A stretch of DNA of 64,000 nucleotides from Botryococcus braunii (taxonomy: Eukaryota; Chlorophyta; Trebouxiophyceae), in contig KV908492.1 of assembly GCA_002005505.1 (NCBI GenBank), forward strand, positions 222,414 to 286,413. The letters run 5' to 3'. A model generated the notes under the pieces. The model ran no database searches and had not been told where the DNA came from. It saw only the letters and a program-made list of their open reading frames with translations. Below are positions 11,651 to 22,387 of this stretch, one piece after another. The first letter of the stretch is position 1. Each line of letters begins with the position of its first letter. The position numbers were made by a program, and so were the translations under genes.

Positions 11651-13471
11651 TTATGTGTATGTTCTCAAACCTAGTGAATCACGATGACCAACAAACACGG
11701 GCTTAGCAAGTGGCTTGGTCATAATGTCAGCCACATTTCGAGCAGATTCTAGATAGAGGATATCTACCTGCCCAAGTGCCATAGCTTCCCTAGCATAGTG
11801 GAAGCTTACTGCAACATGCTTTGTGAATTTGGAATAAAGGGGGTTCCGTAAATTGGAAATGCATCCTTGGTTGTCACAGAAAATTTTGACCCTCCAAGGT
11901 GCAGCTCCAATCTCTTCCAAGAAGCCCCTAAGCCAGTTGGCTTCCTTCACAATATGGCCGGCTGCCATAAACTCGGCTTGCACAGTTGAGGTAGCAACTG
12001 AGCTCTGCTTCTTGCTTCCCCAAACCACGGCACTACCATAGACTGATAGAACATAGCCAGTGGTGGAATACCTGTGGTCCAGGTCCCCAGCATAGTCGGC
12101 ATCAACATAGCCTTCTAGCTCAGGCCCCTTTCCACCCAGAGTAAGAGCTAATTCTCTCGTATCTCTCAAGTACTTCAGCACTCGAATGGCCTCATTCCAG
12201 TGTGAGGTAGTGGGTGTCATTCTATACCTTGACAACACTCCAACAGCCTGAGAAATGTCAGGCCGGGTCGTATTGGCAATATATAGCAACGATCCAATCA
12301 ACTCACAGTACCGATGACCAGGTGGCAGTGGGGTACCTGCCCCATGTGACAAACCATCCGAGGACTCGGGTCTGCTGCTAGCCACGAAGTCCTTGGACAT
12401 GGGGGTATCAACCACACGCCCATCATCAGCAACACCAAACTTTTCCACAAGAGCATCAATCTTGGGAGTGCAACTCATGGAAATAGTGCTCTGAACTCTA
12501 TTGCGTAGGACCTGACACCCCAGGAAATCATTCACCTCTCCCAAATCATGGATGGTGAAGTCCTTCTTCAACAACTCTTTCCCCCACTCAATCTCTGCAA
12601 CCAATCTGGCAACTATGAGAAGATCATCAACATAAACAAGAATAAAGGACAGGTTGCCATCAGGGGCCCTCCTGATGTATACACCCGCATCACTCTTGCA
12701 CACACTATACCCCATCACGCTCAACTTGTCGGTCAAGGTCTTGTGCCAAGCCCGTGGGGCTTGTTTTAGACCGTATAGTGCCTTCCTGAGCTTGCACACA
12801 ACCCTCGTGTTGCCATTCTCAAATCCTGGTGGTTGGGTCACATAGACCTCTTCCTCCAACTCTCCATTGAGAAAAGCCGTCTTGATATCCACTTGGTGGA
12901 TCTCAAGATTCTGTGTGGCAGCCACTGCCAGCACAGCCCTCCTTGCCCCATAGCTGCTGGTGGGTGCAAATACCTCCCCAACATCTATCCCAGGGATCTG
13001 TCTACACCCTTGGGCAACTAACCTCGCTTTAAAGCGAGTAACATTCCCATGTGCATCAATTTTAGCGGAGAATATCCAATGGACAGGAATAACTTTTTGT
13101 CCATGTGGTCTGTCCACATACTCTAGAACCTCATGGGTACCAAGGGAATCCATCTCTTCCCTCATTGCTTGTTGCCAAAAATCCCACTGAGGGGAGCATT
13201 GGGCTTCCCTCAGGTTAGATGGCACGTGAACCTTTCCCAGCTTGACATAAGGTACATTTTGTACCTTATGCTGAGACTCTGCAGTACTGTCAGCACTCCT
13301 GGGACTGTTGTCTTTTATATCCCTCTGATCCTGGTTCCCAGAATAAGGTACATTTTGTACCTTATGTTGAGATCCTGCAGTACAGCCAGAACTGCCAGAG
13401 CCCTCCCCAACTCTCTCTCTTGAACTGCCAGACTCATGCGCTCCACCATAACAATCTCTCACCTGTCTCAA
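11651..13471 (-). CDS. pol: Copia-1 reverse transcriptase-RNase H
   Basis: 606-codon minus-strand frame. RT: REEMDSLGTHE about 104, FKARLVAQGC, VDIKTAFLNG about 195-203, catalytic YVDD 280-283. RNase H: YVDAD (D457), TVQAEF (E500), CDNQG (D533), ending NVADIMTKPL. It copies element RNA into cDNA. The N-terminal 75 residues are low-complexity and contain a duplicated TAxSQHKVQNVPY unit. Normally this is fused to integrase in one polyprotein. Here the junction at about 13485-13505 lies on a GA dinucleotide run, and the two frames overlap at 13468-13471, so slippage of the run is the likely cause of the break. Confidence 0.9.
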   Translation of the reverse strand: MRQVRDCYGGAHESGSSRERVGEGSGSSGCTAGSQHKVQNVPYSGNQDQRDIKDNSPRSADSTAESQHKVQNVPYVKLGKVHVPSNLREAQCSPQWDFWQQAMREEMDSLGTHEVLEYVDRPHGQKVIPVHWIFSAKIDAHGNVTRFKARLVAQGCRQIPGIDVGEVFAPTSSYGARRAVLAVAATQNLEIHQVDIKTAFLNGELEEEVYVTQPPGFENGNTRVVCKLRKALYGLKQAPRAWHKTLTDKLSVMGYSVCKSDAGVYIRRAPDGNLSFILVYVDDLLIVARLVAEIEWGKELLKKDFTIHDLGEVNDFLGCQVLRNRVQSTISMSCTPKIDALVEKFGVADDGRVVDTPMSKDFVASSRPESSDGLSHGAGTPLPPGHRYCELIGSLLYIANTTRPDISQAVGVLSRYRMTPTTSHWNEAIRVLKYLRDTRELALTLGGKGPELEGYVDADYAGDLDHRYSTTGYVLSVYGSAVVWGSKKQSSVATSTVQAEFMAAGHIVKEANWLRGFLEEIGAAPWRVKIFCDNQGCISNLRNPLYSKFTKHVAVSFHYAREAMALGQVDILYLESARNVADIMTKPLAKPVFVGHRDSLGLRTYT

Positions 13472-15237
13472 TGCAGGTGGAAGCAGCAGCTCTCTCTCTC
13501 TCTCCTGGACTCACACCTAGGTACACTACTCTGACTTTCCTGAGCTGCGCCTACTGTGTTTGGCTGCACCCCATAAGCGTGACTGGTTCCCAGCTCAACT
13601 TGGCTACGTGCTTCCCCTGCTGCTGGCACTTCTAGCCCACTACTCTTCTCGCTAACATCTTCTCCAAGCATAGCTTCCCCTGTCTCAACCTGCCTCTGCA
13701 AATCAGGGAGACCTACCAAGGGTGGCTCACTCACAAGTACCTGGCCTGAGCCAGGGTCATGCATGGGGACCCCTACTGAGTCCCTCCTAGCCTGGCGCTG
13801 TTCATAACGCTGATCCCTTGTGAGGGTGGTTCCTAGGGGAAGTCTATGTTGAGACTTCCTCTGGAACCTGACCCCCTCCTGCATCTTCTGCAGTTTGTCC
13901 AGCTGCGAGTGCGCTTCAGCACCCCCCCCCCCCCGAGCTAAATTTTGAAGATGGCCCAGCACTGACCATGACTGCTGTGAGGTCTCTGAAGTGGCAGGGG
14001 AACCATCCTGGCTGCTGGGGGCTCCAGCCACAGGTCCGACTGAGCTCCTCAGCCTTCTGTGATCCTCTGGAGAGCTGGCAGTGGTAGCAGGAGATCCAGT
14101 GGGCTTGCACTCCACCACTGGGTCATCCTGTGCTTCCCAAAAATTCACGGGAATGGCTGTTGGTGAGCTGGGGACATTGGAATTGCCTCCCCTGCCCTGC
14201 GAGGACGCTCCTGAGAGCCATTGAGAGGATCCAGGTTGCACCTTAGACATACCCACTCTCTCCCCTCCTCTCAAATGCTCAAGGAATGTAACATCCCTGC
14301 TCTCTTTCCATACACCATTGCCTACGTACACTCTATAGGCCTTGGACTGTGGGCAATACCCAGTGAACATGCCTGGAATGGTCTTTGGTCCAAATACAGA
14401 CCGCTGACCTGGGGGAATGTGAACATGTGCCACACAGCCCCATGTGCGCAAGGAAGCAACATCAGGCTTTACCCCATAGAACATCTCAGTAGGGGTTAGA
14501 GGCCTGCCTGTGGTGAGGCCCACGTTGTAAAGCAGGGTGGCAGACTCCAGTGCCTCCTTCCACAAGGAAGGGTCTGCTGCAGCGTGCACCAATAGGGTCC
14601 TTGTGCGCTCCTTCAGAGTCCGATTCATGCGCTCAGCAAGTCCATTTTGCTGAGGCGTGGATGGAGCTGATGTCTCCATTTTAGTGCCCTGTTGAGCACA
14701 AAATTCTTTGAACTGCTGATTCAGAAATTCTGTCCCTCTATAAGATCTCACACACTTCACCACTTTCTCATGAAATGTCTGCCAGTACTTCAAGAGCTCA
14801 ATGAGGGCCTTGGGAATGGCTTCTTTCGACTTCACTGCCAATGAGGCTATCAGATGGGATTTTACATCAACCACAGTAACCCAAAAACGCTCTCCCGTGA
14901 TTGCAGCTGGTGATATGGGACCCACAGTGTCCACATGCACTCTATCTAACACACTCTCTGCAGGCCTAGAGGAAGCTGGAAAGGGGGGGCGAGAATGTTT
15001 CCCTTGTATACATGACTCACACTGGGGAGAGCACTCTGAGCATGGAGCAAGGGACACATTGATCCCAGTGACCAGGTCTACGTTGTCCAACCTTGTCATA
15101 CTCTTAACCCCAGGATGCCCCAACCTTGCATGCCACAGTAGTCGATCTGTACACACGTGCCCTTTCCTGGCATGATACGAGGCAACATGAGGGCTGGACT
15201 GTGGCTGCGCATCATGCTGGCTCTTGACGGGACACAC
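13468..15237 (-). pseudogene. pol: Copia-1 integrase (catalytic Asp replaced by Tyr)
   Basis: 589-codon frame. GAG-pre-integrase zinc site H36/H41, C73/C76 (LLWHARLGH ... CESC). First catalytic D103 (VHVDTVGP). The second should be the Asp of SDRG but reads Y166 in VRSYRGTEF (codon at 14740-14742). Glutamate E202 (NGLAER) is kept. Integrase inserts cDNA; loss of the second Asp should abolish catalysis. After the core comes a long, Ser/Gln-rich linker. The frame is offset by one base from the upstream protease frame across a T9 run near 15245-15253, so expression needs slippage or the element is dead. Confidence 0.88.
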
Positions 15238-15242
15238 CCATT

Positions 15243-16168
15243 CTAAAAAAAAAGCCCTCGCTCTCTGGCTATCTTACCAGACCAGCCTGCTGGGCCTTTC
15301 ATGGTAGTGTTCCCACCTGCACTGTCAGTGAGGAATGATGCTCCATCCTGAATGGCTCCTGTGACAGAAATCAGATTAGTGTGTGCAGTGGGCACACACT
15401 GCACATTATGCAGCCAAAACACCTCTTGTCTGGCATTGACCAGACACACAGACCCAGTTGCAACTATCCCTCCTTTGGCGTCAGAAGTGGCCAAATGAAG
15501 AGGGAGGGGTTGGGCATGCATGACTGGGTTGTGTAGTAAAGACAGATCATTTACAAGGTGCACCGATGCACCACTATCTATCAGCCACGAGGTACTGCAA
15601 GCCCCATGAGACGTAGGGGTAAGCACATTCAACGAAACGAACATAGGCTCACCAGCACCTGGAGGAGGTGGTGGTGGGAGATGCCAGCCTGGGAAGAAGG
15701 GGAAGAATAGTGGACACAGATCCAGGAGCATGTGAGGTTGACACGGGAGGGCCTCCTCTGGACTGGCCAGCATCCCACCAGCTGGCTTGTTGCTGAGGAG
15801 CTCCAGTGCCCCACCACGCAGCTGGGCCCGCACTTGCAGCTTGCATTGTGCCACGTAGAGCTTGCAGCCTCTTCAGTTCCAGGCACTCCCTCCAGAAATG
15901 TCCCGTCCCGTTGCAGAAGCGACACGCCAGTTCCTCCTTTGGCCTCCTGCCACGTCCAGAACCCTCGCCCCCTGCCTCCAGCGTTGTGAGCAGAAGGGCC
16001 ATAGGGGGCCTGACCATCAGCAGGTGCTCCAGCTCCCACTCCTGGTGCTGCTCCAGCGCCCGGTGCAGCTCCAGCGCCTTGGGGAGGCCCAGGGATTCCA
16101 CCCTGAGCTGGCACGGCTGCTGCAGCTGCTGCCATAACCGCTGCAGCTGATGCTGTGACTTGCACTGA
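15243..16168 (-). pseudogene. gag: Copia-1 gag C-terminus and protease
   Basis: Minus-strand homologue of 7377-8131: Ala/Gly-rich segment, zinc knuckle CRFCNGTGHFWREC, Gly/Pro tail, protease LIDSGASVHLVND and CVPTAHTNLISV. At least two 1-nt shifts break it, near 15965 (GRGRG region) and near 15705 (an extra base relative to Copia-4). The frame stops at ERGLFF just before integrase. Gag forms the particle; the protease matures the polyprotein. It is interrupted upstream by Gypsy-A at 16174. Confidence 0.88.
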
Positions 16169-16173
16169 CTCTG

Positions 16174-16622
16174 TTTAACGAAGTGAGACGTGAACTAAGA
16201 TTTATAACAAGCTAAGCAAGGGTATCAGGCAAGGGTGACACCGAAGGTAGAAATCGAAGTTCCAATCCGTTACAAGTTCGCAGCCCTCCTCACGCAGGTC
16301 GTCCGAGTCTCCAAAGAACAATATATTATGACCAATAAAGATATTTCTAGATGCCTCCCTTGTAACAGAAAACCCAAAGACAATGATAACCACCCGAGTT
16401 CCTAGTCCACCTATGCGCGGATCCGGCTACGTCGTCCCTCTACGAGATGCTCTCGCGAGCATAACGATATGGATGACGAGAGGAGACCCACTAGGATATT
16501 ACAGTCATTTTCCTACACACAAGGACAACGAGATCTACTCGTATCCCAAAGGGCACGAAGAAACATGAACTACGCGCACATCCTACGTGAGACGCGTCGC
16601 GCTGACGCGGCATCTCACTACA
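16174..16622 (-). repeat. Gypsy-A 3' LTR
   Basis: 449 bp. In element sense it starts TGTAGTGAGATGCC and ends CACTTCGTTAAA; the 3' end is non-canonical (AAA rather than CA). The end is fixed by comparing 5' and 3' copies and the TSD. The PPT complement TACTCCCCCCCC lies at 16623-16634. Confidence 0.95.
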
Positions 16623-17301
16623 TACTCCCCCCCTTATTCCTGTGCGTCCCCGCGCAGAAGGCAGAGCGCAACAACAAACAGACAAGACAAACAAAGGAAC
16701 AAGACCTTCCAACATGCGGAGACTCAGACTTAGACCTACGGGCAACCCGCCTCCCGTGTTGCCAGACCCCAGCCGAATGCTGCGTATCGGGGTCCCCACC
16801 ATAATGCAATAAGAACAAGGATCAGGCATGACTAACAGAACAAAAGACAAAACACTGAGAGAAAAACGAAAGTCCACATGATGAACAGCCAAAATGAGAC
16901 ACAAGGGCAGAGCTAAAAGTCCAGATGTCCAAAAGTCCAGAGTCCAAGGGGAGTCCAATTTCCACATATAGTCCAGTATTACGCCAGTATTGCACCATAT
17001 TGATCAGGTGTGGTAGTGAAGTGAAAAGGCCATACACCTAATGTGCACAAAAATCTATCCAGGTAAGGGACCCATGGTCAACCCTACCGGGTAAGGCAGC
17101 CTTACCCTAGCCTATCCAAAGTCCATATGGCCATACAGAGAGACCCCTCCAAGGAGGGCCAACCGGTCGACGGGACCCTAAGGGTGGACCCTAGGAGTCG
17201 TGCCCTTGGGAGGCAATGGCGGGAGCCCGTGACTCTCTCTGTACTCTTCCACTTTCTTGTGGCAACAACGCGTGACCTGTGCAAGTTATTTCCAGCTATC
17301 C
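16623..17301 (-). other. Gypsy-A 3' noncoding region with chromodomain remnant
   Basis: This lies between the integrase fragment and the 3' LTR. At its upstream end, one frame just after the integrase break (about 17290-17400) reads GGIVDHKPLTGERG, like the start of the chromodomain in Gypsy-E (ALVDHRLLHDKDG). The remainder has no supported coding frame. The same sequence is in Gypsy-B. Confidence 0.6.
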
Positions 17302-17850
17302 TCATTTGGCTCGTTCGGATCGTCCAGAGTGCGGCCGCGTTCGCCAGTGAGTGGCTTGTGATCCACAATGCCACCACACCCGGGATCCACGATACATCCA
17401 CACCCATGTCCTTAACAATTGTGCTAGAGTATAAGCATCAGCATTCATGGTTGTAGCAGCAAAATGAGCACACTTGCTAAGCCTATCCACAACAACCCAA
17501 ATCGCATCATGTCCACTTGGGGTCTTTGGGAGGTTAGTAATAAAGTCCATAGACACACTTTGCCACTTCCTTGCTGGTATTTGTAAGGGGTGAAGAAGAC
17601 CAGCAGGCAAAGTATTCCGAGCCTTGACTCGTTGACAAGAGTCACAATGAGCAACATAGGCTTTGACATCCTCATACATTCCCGGCCAATACCATTCCCT
17701 TGTTACAAGCTCGTACATGCGAGTTACTCCAGGGTGACCAACATGAGGTGGATCATGTAAAGCTTCCAAAATTCCACGTCGTAGGTTCTCCACGACAAGT
17801 TCCCCATCTTTCCTTTTCCTCAAACAATGCAGGAACATATTTCCGTCCAT
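17302..17850 (-). pseudogene. pol: Gypsy-A integrase, truncated after first catalytic Asp
   Basis: Zinc-binding part (ALHDPPHVGHPG ... YVAHCDSCQRVKARN) and first catalytic Asp (SMDFITNLP) are intact. The segment with the second Asp (SDRDP) and the Glu (GQTERVNR) is missing: homology runs to TLAQLLR and then jumps to chromodomain-proximal sequence. It is also out of frame with the upstream RNase H (overlap 17753-17850, break near the GAGGAAAAGGAAAG run). Gypsy-B carries the same deletion and the same frameshift, so both are inherited from a common source. The protein cannot be a functional integrase. Confidence 0.9.
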
Positions 17851-19361
17851 TCCTCTCCCAAAAGCCTCCCTTTAGACTAACCTTCCTTCTATTCGCACGC
17901 GCTGCCAACCACGGATCGTATGTGTAAGCCTTCTCAAGTTTGCCAAGTAGGGATTCGTACCCATCGGTCTCGCGGGTAAGCTCACTCGGGCTGGCCAACC
18001 CGATTTGCTCCATCGTGCCGAGGGAGCTTGGGGTCTCGTGAGCGGGCCCCGGGAGCGTGACCTTGGGGACCTTGCGGACCCGAGCTGTGAGGGTACCCTC
18101 GACATCCCGGCTGGAGGGGGTGAGGGAGTCCGGACTGGTGCGCCGACGCTTGCGCCGGAGGGCAGCCCCGGCCACAGCAGCCCCATTGTCCCTCCCCCCA
18201 GGTCCAGGGTGTTGAGTGAAGTGACACCTGGAGAGCGGATCCGCAATGTTGGTCTTGCCCGGTTCCCATACCCATTCAATCTCAAACTCCTGCAGGCGCT
18301 CGGCCCACCGAGCCCTCCGAGGACTAAGCCCCACCTGTTGACCCAAGAAGGTGTTGCACTTGTGATCCGTCACCACCGTTACTGGCTTACCTAACAAATA
18401 ACATCTCCATTCCGTGAGAGCATACACTACAGCCAATAACTCCCGTTCCGTGGCACTGTAGTTCCTCTCGCTTGCTCCCAACTTTTTACTGAAATACGCA
18501 CAAACCTTCCCATCTTGAAATAGCACAGCTCCCACGCCGTAATCGCATGCATCGCACACTACCTTAAATGGCCGACGTACGTCCGGGAGTGTTAAGATAG
18601 GGGCACTTACCAAAGCTTCCTTTATGTTGTCAAATGCTTCCTGTTGTTCCTGTCCCCACTTCCAAGGTGCTTTTGCCCTAGAGAGAGCTGTCAATGGGGT
18701 TGCCAGGATACTGTAGTTCTGAATAAACTTTCGAAAGTAATTAGACAACCCAAGAAACCTCCTAACTTCCGTTACGTTTGTGGGCGTAGGCCACTCCTGC
18801 ACCACCTTGACTTTATCCATATCCACTTCCAACCCATTTTCCCCAATGATGTGTCCCAAGTATTTCAATTGTTTCTCAAAGAAAGAGCATTTGACAAGTT
18901 TTGCCAGGAGTTGGTGTTCGCGTAGACGGGTGAAAACTCTGTCCAACTGCAGAAGGTGCTCCTCTTCCGTTTTGCTATAAATGAGCACATCATCCAAGTA
19001 TACAACCACAAAGCCTTCCCTTAATAAGTCGTGAAAAACCTCATTCATAAGCCGTTGAAATGTCGCGGGCGCGTTGGTCAAACCAAAGGGAAGTACAAGA
19101 AATTCGTACAAGCCAAAAGGGGTCCTGAAGGCAGTTTTAGGCACGTCCTCCTTGCGAAGTCGCACTTGATGGTACCCAGACAACAAGTCCAAGCTCGAAA
19201 ACACCTTGGCTCCCTTAAGCCTATCCAACAGATCGTCAATTCTGGGGAGAGGGTACCTATCCGAGATGGTAATTTTATTCAGGGGACGGTAGTCTATTAC
19301 CATACGCAAACTTCCATCCTTCTTTCTAACAAACAAAACAGGTGATGCAAATGGTGAGCAA
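17753..19361 (-). pseudogene. pol: Gypsy-A reverse transcriptase and RNase H
   Basis: FASPVLFVRKKDG, FSSLDLLSGYHQ, FGLTNAPATFQRLM, catalytic YLDDVLIYS, then RNase H with VVCDACDYGVG, TERELLAVVYALTEWR and TDHKCNTFL, and WVWEPGKTN at the end. It continues through a long linker to the integrase frameshift. The open frame extends to 19444, but the first ~27 residues come from the inserted solo LTR, not the element. The insertion severs RT from the protease/RT N-terminus at 19842-21088. Confidence 0.92.
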
Positions 19362-19366
19362 CTTGG

Positions 19367-19841
19367 TGTGATGGAATGTAGGGATTTCCCGGCATTTCTG
19401 GACATTTCCCTTACCCCTAGCCTAGGCGCACATGTGGCGCACATGTCGTACGAGCAACGCGAGTACGCACGTGCCTAGCGTCTAGCCTTGGCTTCCTAGC
19501 CGTCGAATTCCATTGGATAGTTATGGACGTTACTCTCATAGTAGGATTCTAGGATATTTTCTAGATACTATTGTAGAGGTTTGGTGGACTAGTGCGCTAC
19601 CATTGGAGGAACGTGAACACACGATCACGAACCACGGGAAGGAACGGATAGAGACGTAAGCCACGGGAAGACACGCACTCAGGTAATTTGGAAGCTTAGT
19701 AGACCACAAGTAGGGAGTGGAAGCTCCGTGAGGTGGGGGTTACTTGTAATTGGAAAGAGCGTCCAACTTGTCGGCCATCCGGCCTTGTCTCTCTCTCTCT
19801 CACAACTTGGAAATTCTCCCTAACTTGTGCATTCTACGACA
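19367..19841 (+). repeat. Solo LTR of the Gypsy-E family, inside Gypsy-A RT
   Basis: 475 bp, TGTGATGGAATG...CTACGACA, flanked by a perfect TSD CTTGG (19362-19366, 19842-19846). It matches the 476-bp Gypsy-E LTRs at 55667-56142 and 62589-63064 in the opposite orientation. It interrupts the RT frame between LIRPS and SPFASPVLF. Gypsy-B lacks this segment because the whole region is deleted there, so the solo LTR may be a later hit specific to Gypsy-A. Confidence 0.95.
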
Positions 19842-21088
19842 CTTGGCCTGATCAATCCCAATTTTAACAACTCATCAACCGTTTTTTCGCATTCCGCAAG
19901 CTCACTTGGAGCAAGACGGTACGCGGGCCTATTGGTGGGCCGATGTCCTTGTTCCAAATTTATTGTGTGAAACACTTCCCGCTCCGGGGGTAACCCCGGG
20001 AGTTGTTTTGCAAACAAGTCCTCATTTGCAAGTAACAAGTCTTTCAGGGCCTGTGGCTTGCCTTCCAACATGTCATTTATTTGATGAGTGAAAGTCATAC
20101 CGGTACTACTGGGGGGTTTTGTGACGACGGGGGTGTCGTCCATAGGTTTGTCGGTGTCCGCCAGGTCGGCCTCACTTGAGGCTTCCTCCCCGGTGATGTC
20201 CACCAGTTCAGCCTGCTCATTCACAAGCACAGTATACAAACAAACCTTCCAAACATCTTGACCCTTCCATCCTTTTCCATTCCTATCCTTCCTTCCTTCC
20301 TTCCTCTCTTGTGCTTGTAAACCCCAAACAAGTTTTGGCCCCACTGGTAACGATGAATTTGCGTGTTTTAGGGTGACCCACTTCCCATTATGTCTAAATT
20401 GAGCAGCCTTCACACAAAAATCAATTGAGACTCCTCTTTCTTCCATCCAGTCCTGCCCCAAAATCATGTCTACCCCATCAATCATAGCAGGGCTTACAAT
20501 GAAGTTGTGACGGGAAGTTATACCAGGCTTGAGTGTAAACGACACATCTATCGTTCCTTTCGTATCGGACACACTTCCATCAGCAAGAGTCACGGATATG
20601 CATGCGGGTTTGTATCGCACCCCTAGCCCTTGCAAAGTATCACTTTTAATAAACGAATGAGATGCCCCACTATCAAACAACACTGAAAGGATTTTCCCCT
20701 TAACATTCGCCGGAAAGGTCATAGCTAGCGGAGAGTCAGTAGTAACACTTCCCACGGTGAGTGTGGGTCTTGGGGGAACCACACAACATACAAAAGAGAA
20801 TGGGTATACACTAGTTTGACCATTCATGTCCACCGCCTGTCCCTTCCTTCCTGAACACACTTCCACAATCCTTCCTTGCATACGGTGAGCATAGAGACTC
20901 TTACTTTTCCAAGTTTTCCTTCCCACAATGAAACAACAAGTGAGGGACGGGTTGCACCTTTGTTCCCATAAAAACTTGGAAATCTCAGATTCAGCCTTCC
21001 TAACATTTGGCACCACAAGGTTCACCCCTTCCTTTCCCAAATTGGAGGCCACAAGAGAGTGCAAAACATGCAAGCAAGTGGCATCCAT
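19842..21088 (-). pseudogene. pol: Gypsy-A protease and start of RT
   Basis: Frame starting at ATG 21088, 10 bp past the gag stop and in the -1 frame relative to gag. Aspartic protease LFDSGASHSF (active Asp about residue 139) and ILGQDWM. Then an acidic linker, PEREVFHTINL, and the RT N-terminus ELLKLGLIRPS, where the solo LTR cuts it. Same architecture as the start of Gypsy-E pol. Confidence 0.9.
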
Positions 21089-21099
21089 GGCTTCAGAAT

Positions 21100-22245
21100 T
21101 TACTTTTGAGGATTATGCCCCGGCCCTTTTCCCTTCCAATGTGCTCCCCGGCCACCACGGCCCTTCCACTGCCCACCTCGAGCTTGATTAGAGGGGAAAG
21201 GAGGAGGTGGGGGCAATTGACTGTCGCGCCTGCTCTTCCTTTGCAAGTAGTCCCGCTTGCCCTGACATTGCCATTGCTCGTGACCAAAGTTTTTGCAGAA
21301 ATAACACTGGCGCTCGGAGGGGACGCTTGTCCGAGAATCTAACTTCCCACCAACGTTGTGTCCGACGGCTCCAAGCACAGGCACCTGGGTGAATCCCGGA
21401 AAGTATGCCGGCGTGCTTGTTGGAGTCCTCTTCACAACGTTGAGAACCTTCCTTCCTTCCTGTCCCCTCAGCATCCCCCCTGATTTTAAGTTGCTTTCAT
21501 ATTGCACCACATAAGTGCACAATGAGTCGAGGCTTGTGAACCTGACACCAGTTTGAGGGTTAACTGTGCAAGCAACTCTAATAGGAGCATTCAGGCCTTT
21601 GAGGAACATATATATTTTATCATTTTCGCAGATGTCATGTTCGGTTTCTACATCACTCAACAAGGAAATAAACCTTTCTATGTATCTTTCAACGCTTTCT
21701 TGCCCTTGATAAACATGGTCTAATTTCTGCCGGGCAGCCATAACCAAATCTGTAGAGTCGTATCGATTTCCCATAAAATTTTTAAAGTCTTCCCATGTTG
21801 GCTCTGTTTGACCTCCTTCCCTTTCCTTCCTTTTGAGGTATGTCCCCCACACCTTTGTAGGTCGCTCCTCCATACATTGCAGCGCGACTGCCACCCACTT
21901 GTCCCTTGACACATTTGAAATGTTCACATATGATTCCACCTTACTAGCAAAGAATTGGAAGCTTCCTCTTTTTCCTGTAAACATGGCTGGTGTAGGCACA
22001 CGCACGACGTTAGTGGTGGATGACGTCCGCTTGGATGCTCGTTCTCCCTCCAAGGCCTCAATCCGCTTCAATAACCGTAGAATTAGGGATTTAGTCTTAT
22101 TTTTCTTCAAGGGTGTCTTCAAAGGAGTGGGTTTGGGTTTCGTTTTGGGTGTGGTCGGTTTGGGCGATGGGGCCAGATGCAATTCCGTTTCGGACTCTTC
22201 CAAAAGATCATCGACTTCAATACCTTCCTTTTCCAAACCTTCCAA
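21100..22245 (-). CDS. gag: Gypsy-A gag
   Basis: 381 residues from the first open position. Retrotransposon gag fold (MEERPTKVWGTYL, RYIERFISLLSDVE, FLKGLNAPIRVACTVNP), then a zinc knuckle CYFCKNFGHEQWQC, and a basic/Gly tail ending KGPGHNPQK. Gag assembles the particle and binds RNA. No ATG opens this frame. The nearest plausible start (ATGGCGGTTAAACGG, about 22310) is one base out of frame across an A8 run (22280-22287 complement). The same run is in Gypsy-B. Confidence 0.88.
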   Translation of the reverse strand: MEGLEKEGIEVDDLLEESETELHLAPSPKPTTPKTKPKPTPLKTPLKKNKTKSLILRLLKRIEALEGERASKRTSSTTNVVRVPTPAMFTGKRGSFQFFASKVESYVNISNVSRDKWVAVALQCMEERPTKVWGTYLKRKEREGGQTEPTWEDFKNFMGNRYDSTDLVMAARQKLDHVYQGQESVERYIERFISLLSDVETEHDICENDKIYMFLKGLNAPIRVACTVNPQTGVRFTSLDSLCTYVVQYESNLKSGGMLRGQEGRKVLNVVKRTPTSTPAYFPGFTQVPVLGAVGHNVGGKLDSRTSVPSERQCYFCKNFGHEQWQCQGKRDYLQRKSRRDSQLPPPPPFPSNQARGGQWKGRGGRGAHWKGKGPGHNPQK

Positions 22246-22387
22246 AATTTCTTTCTCTTTAAGGGGGAGACCGGAGTACTTTTTTTTCCTTTCCGTTTAA
22301 CCGCCATCATATCAATGGAACAATGCAATTACAACCTTCCCTACGTCTCCCTTCGGTTCGAGGCTCTAACCGCCTCGCCGATACCAA

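Noticed and set aside
16202..16568. Identical 63- and 61-codon frames in four places (16202, 22416, 23451, 27217 and their partners)
   Set aside because: These are the four identical Gypsy-A/B LTRs; the repetition reflects LTR identity, not a gene family.
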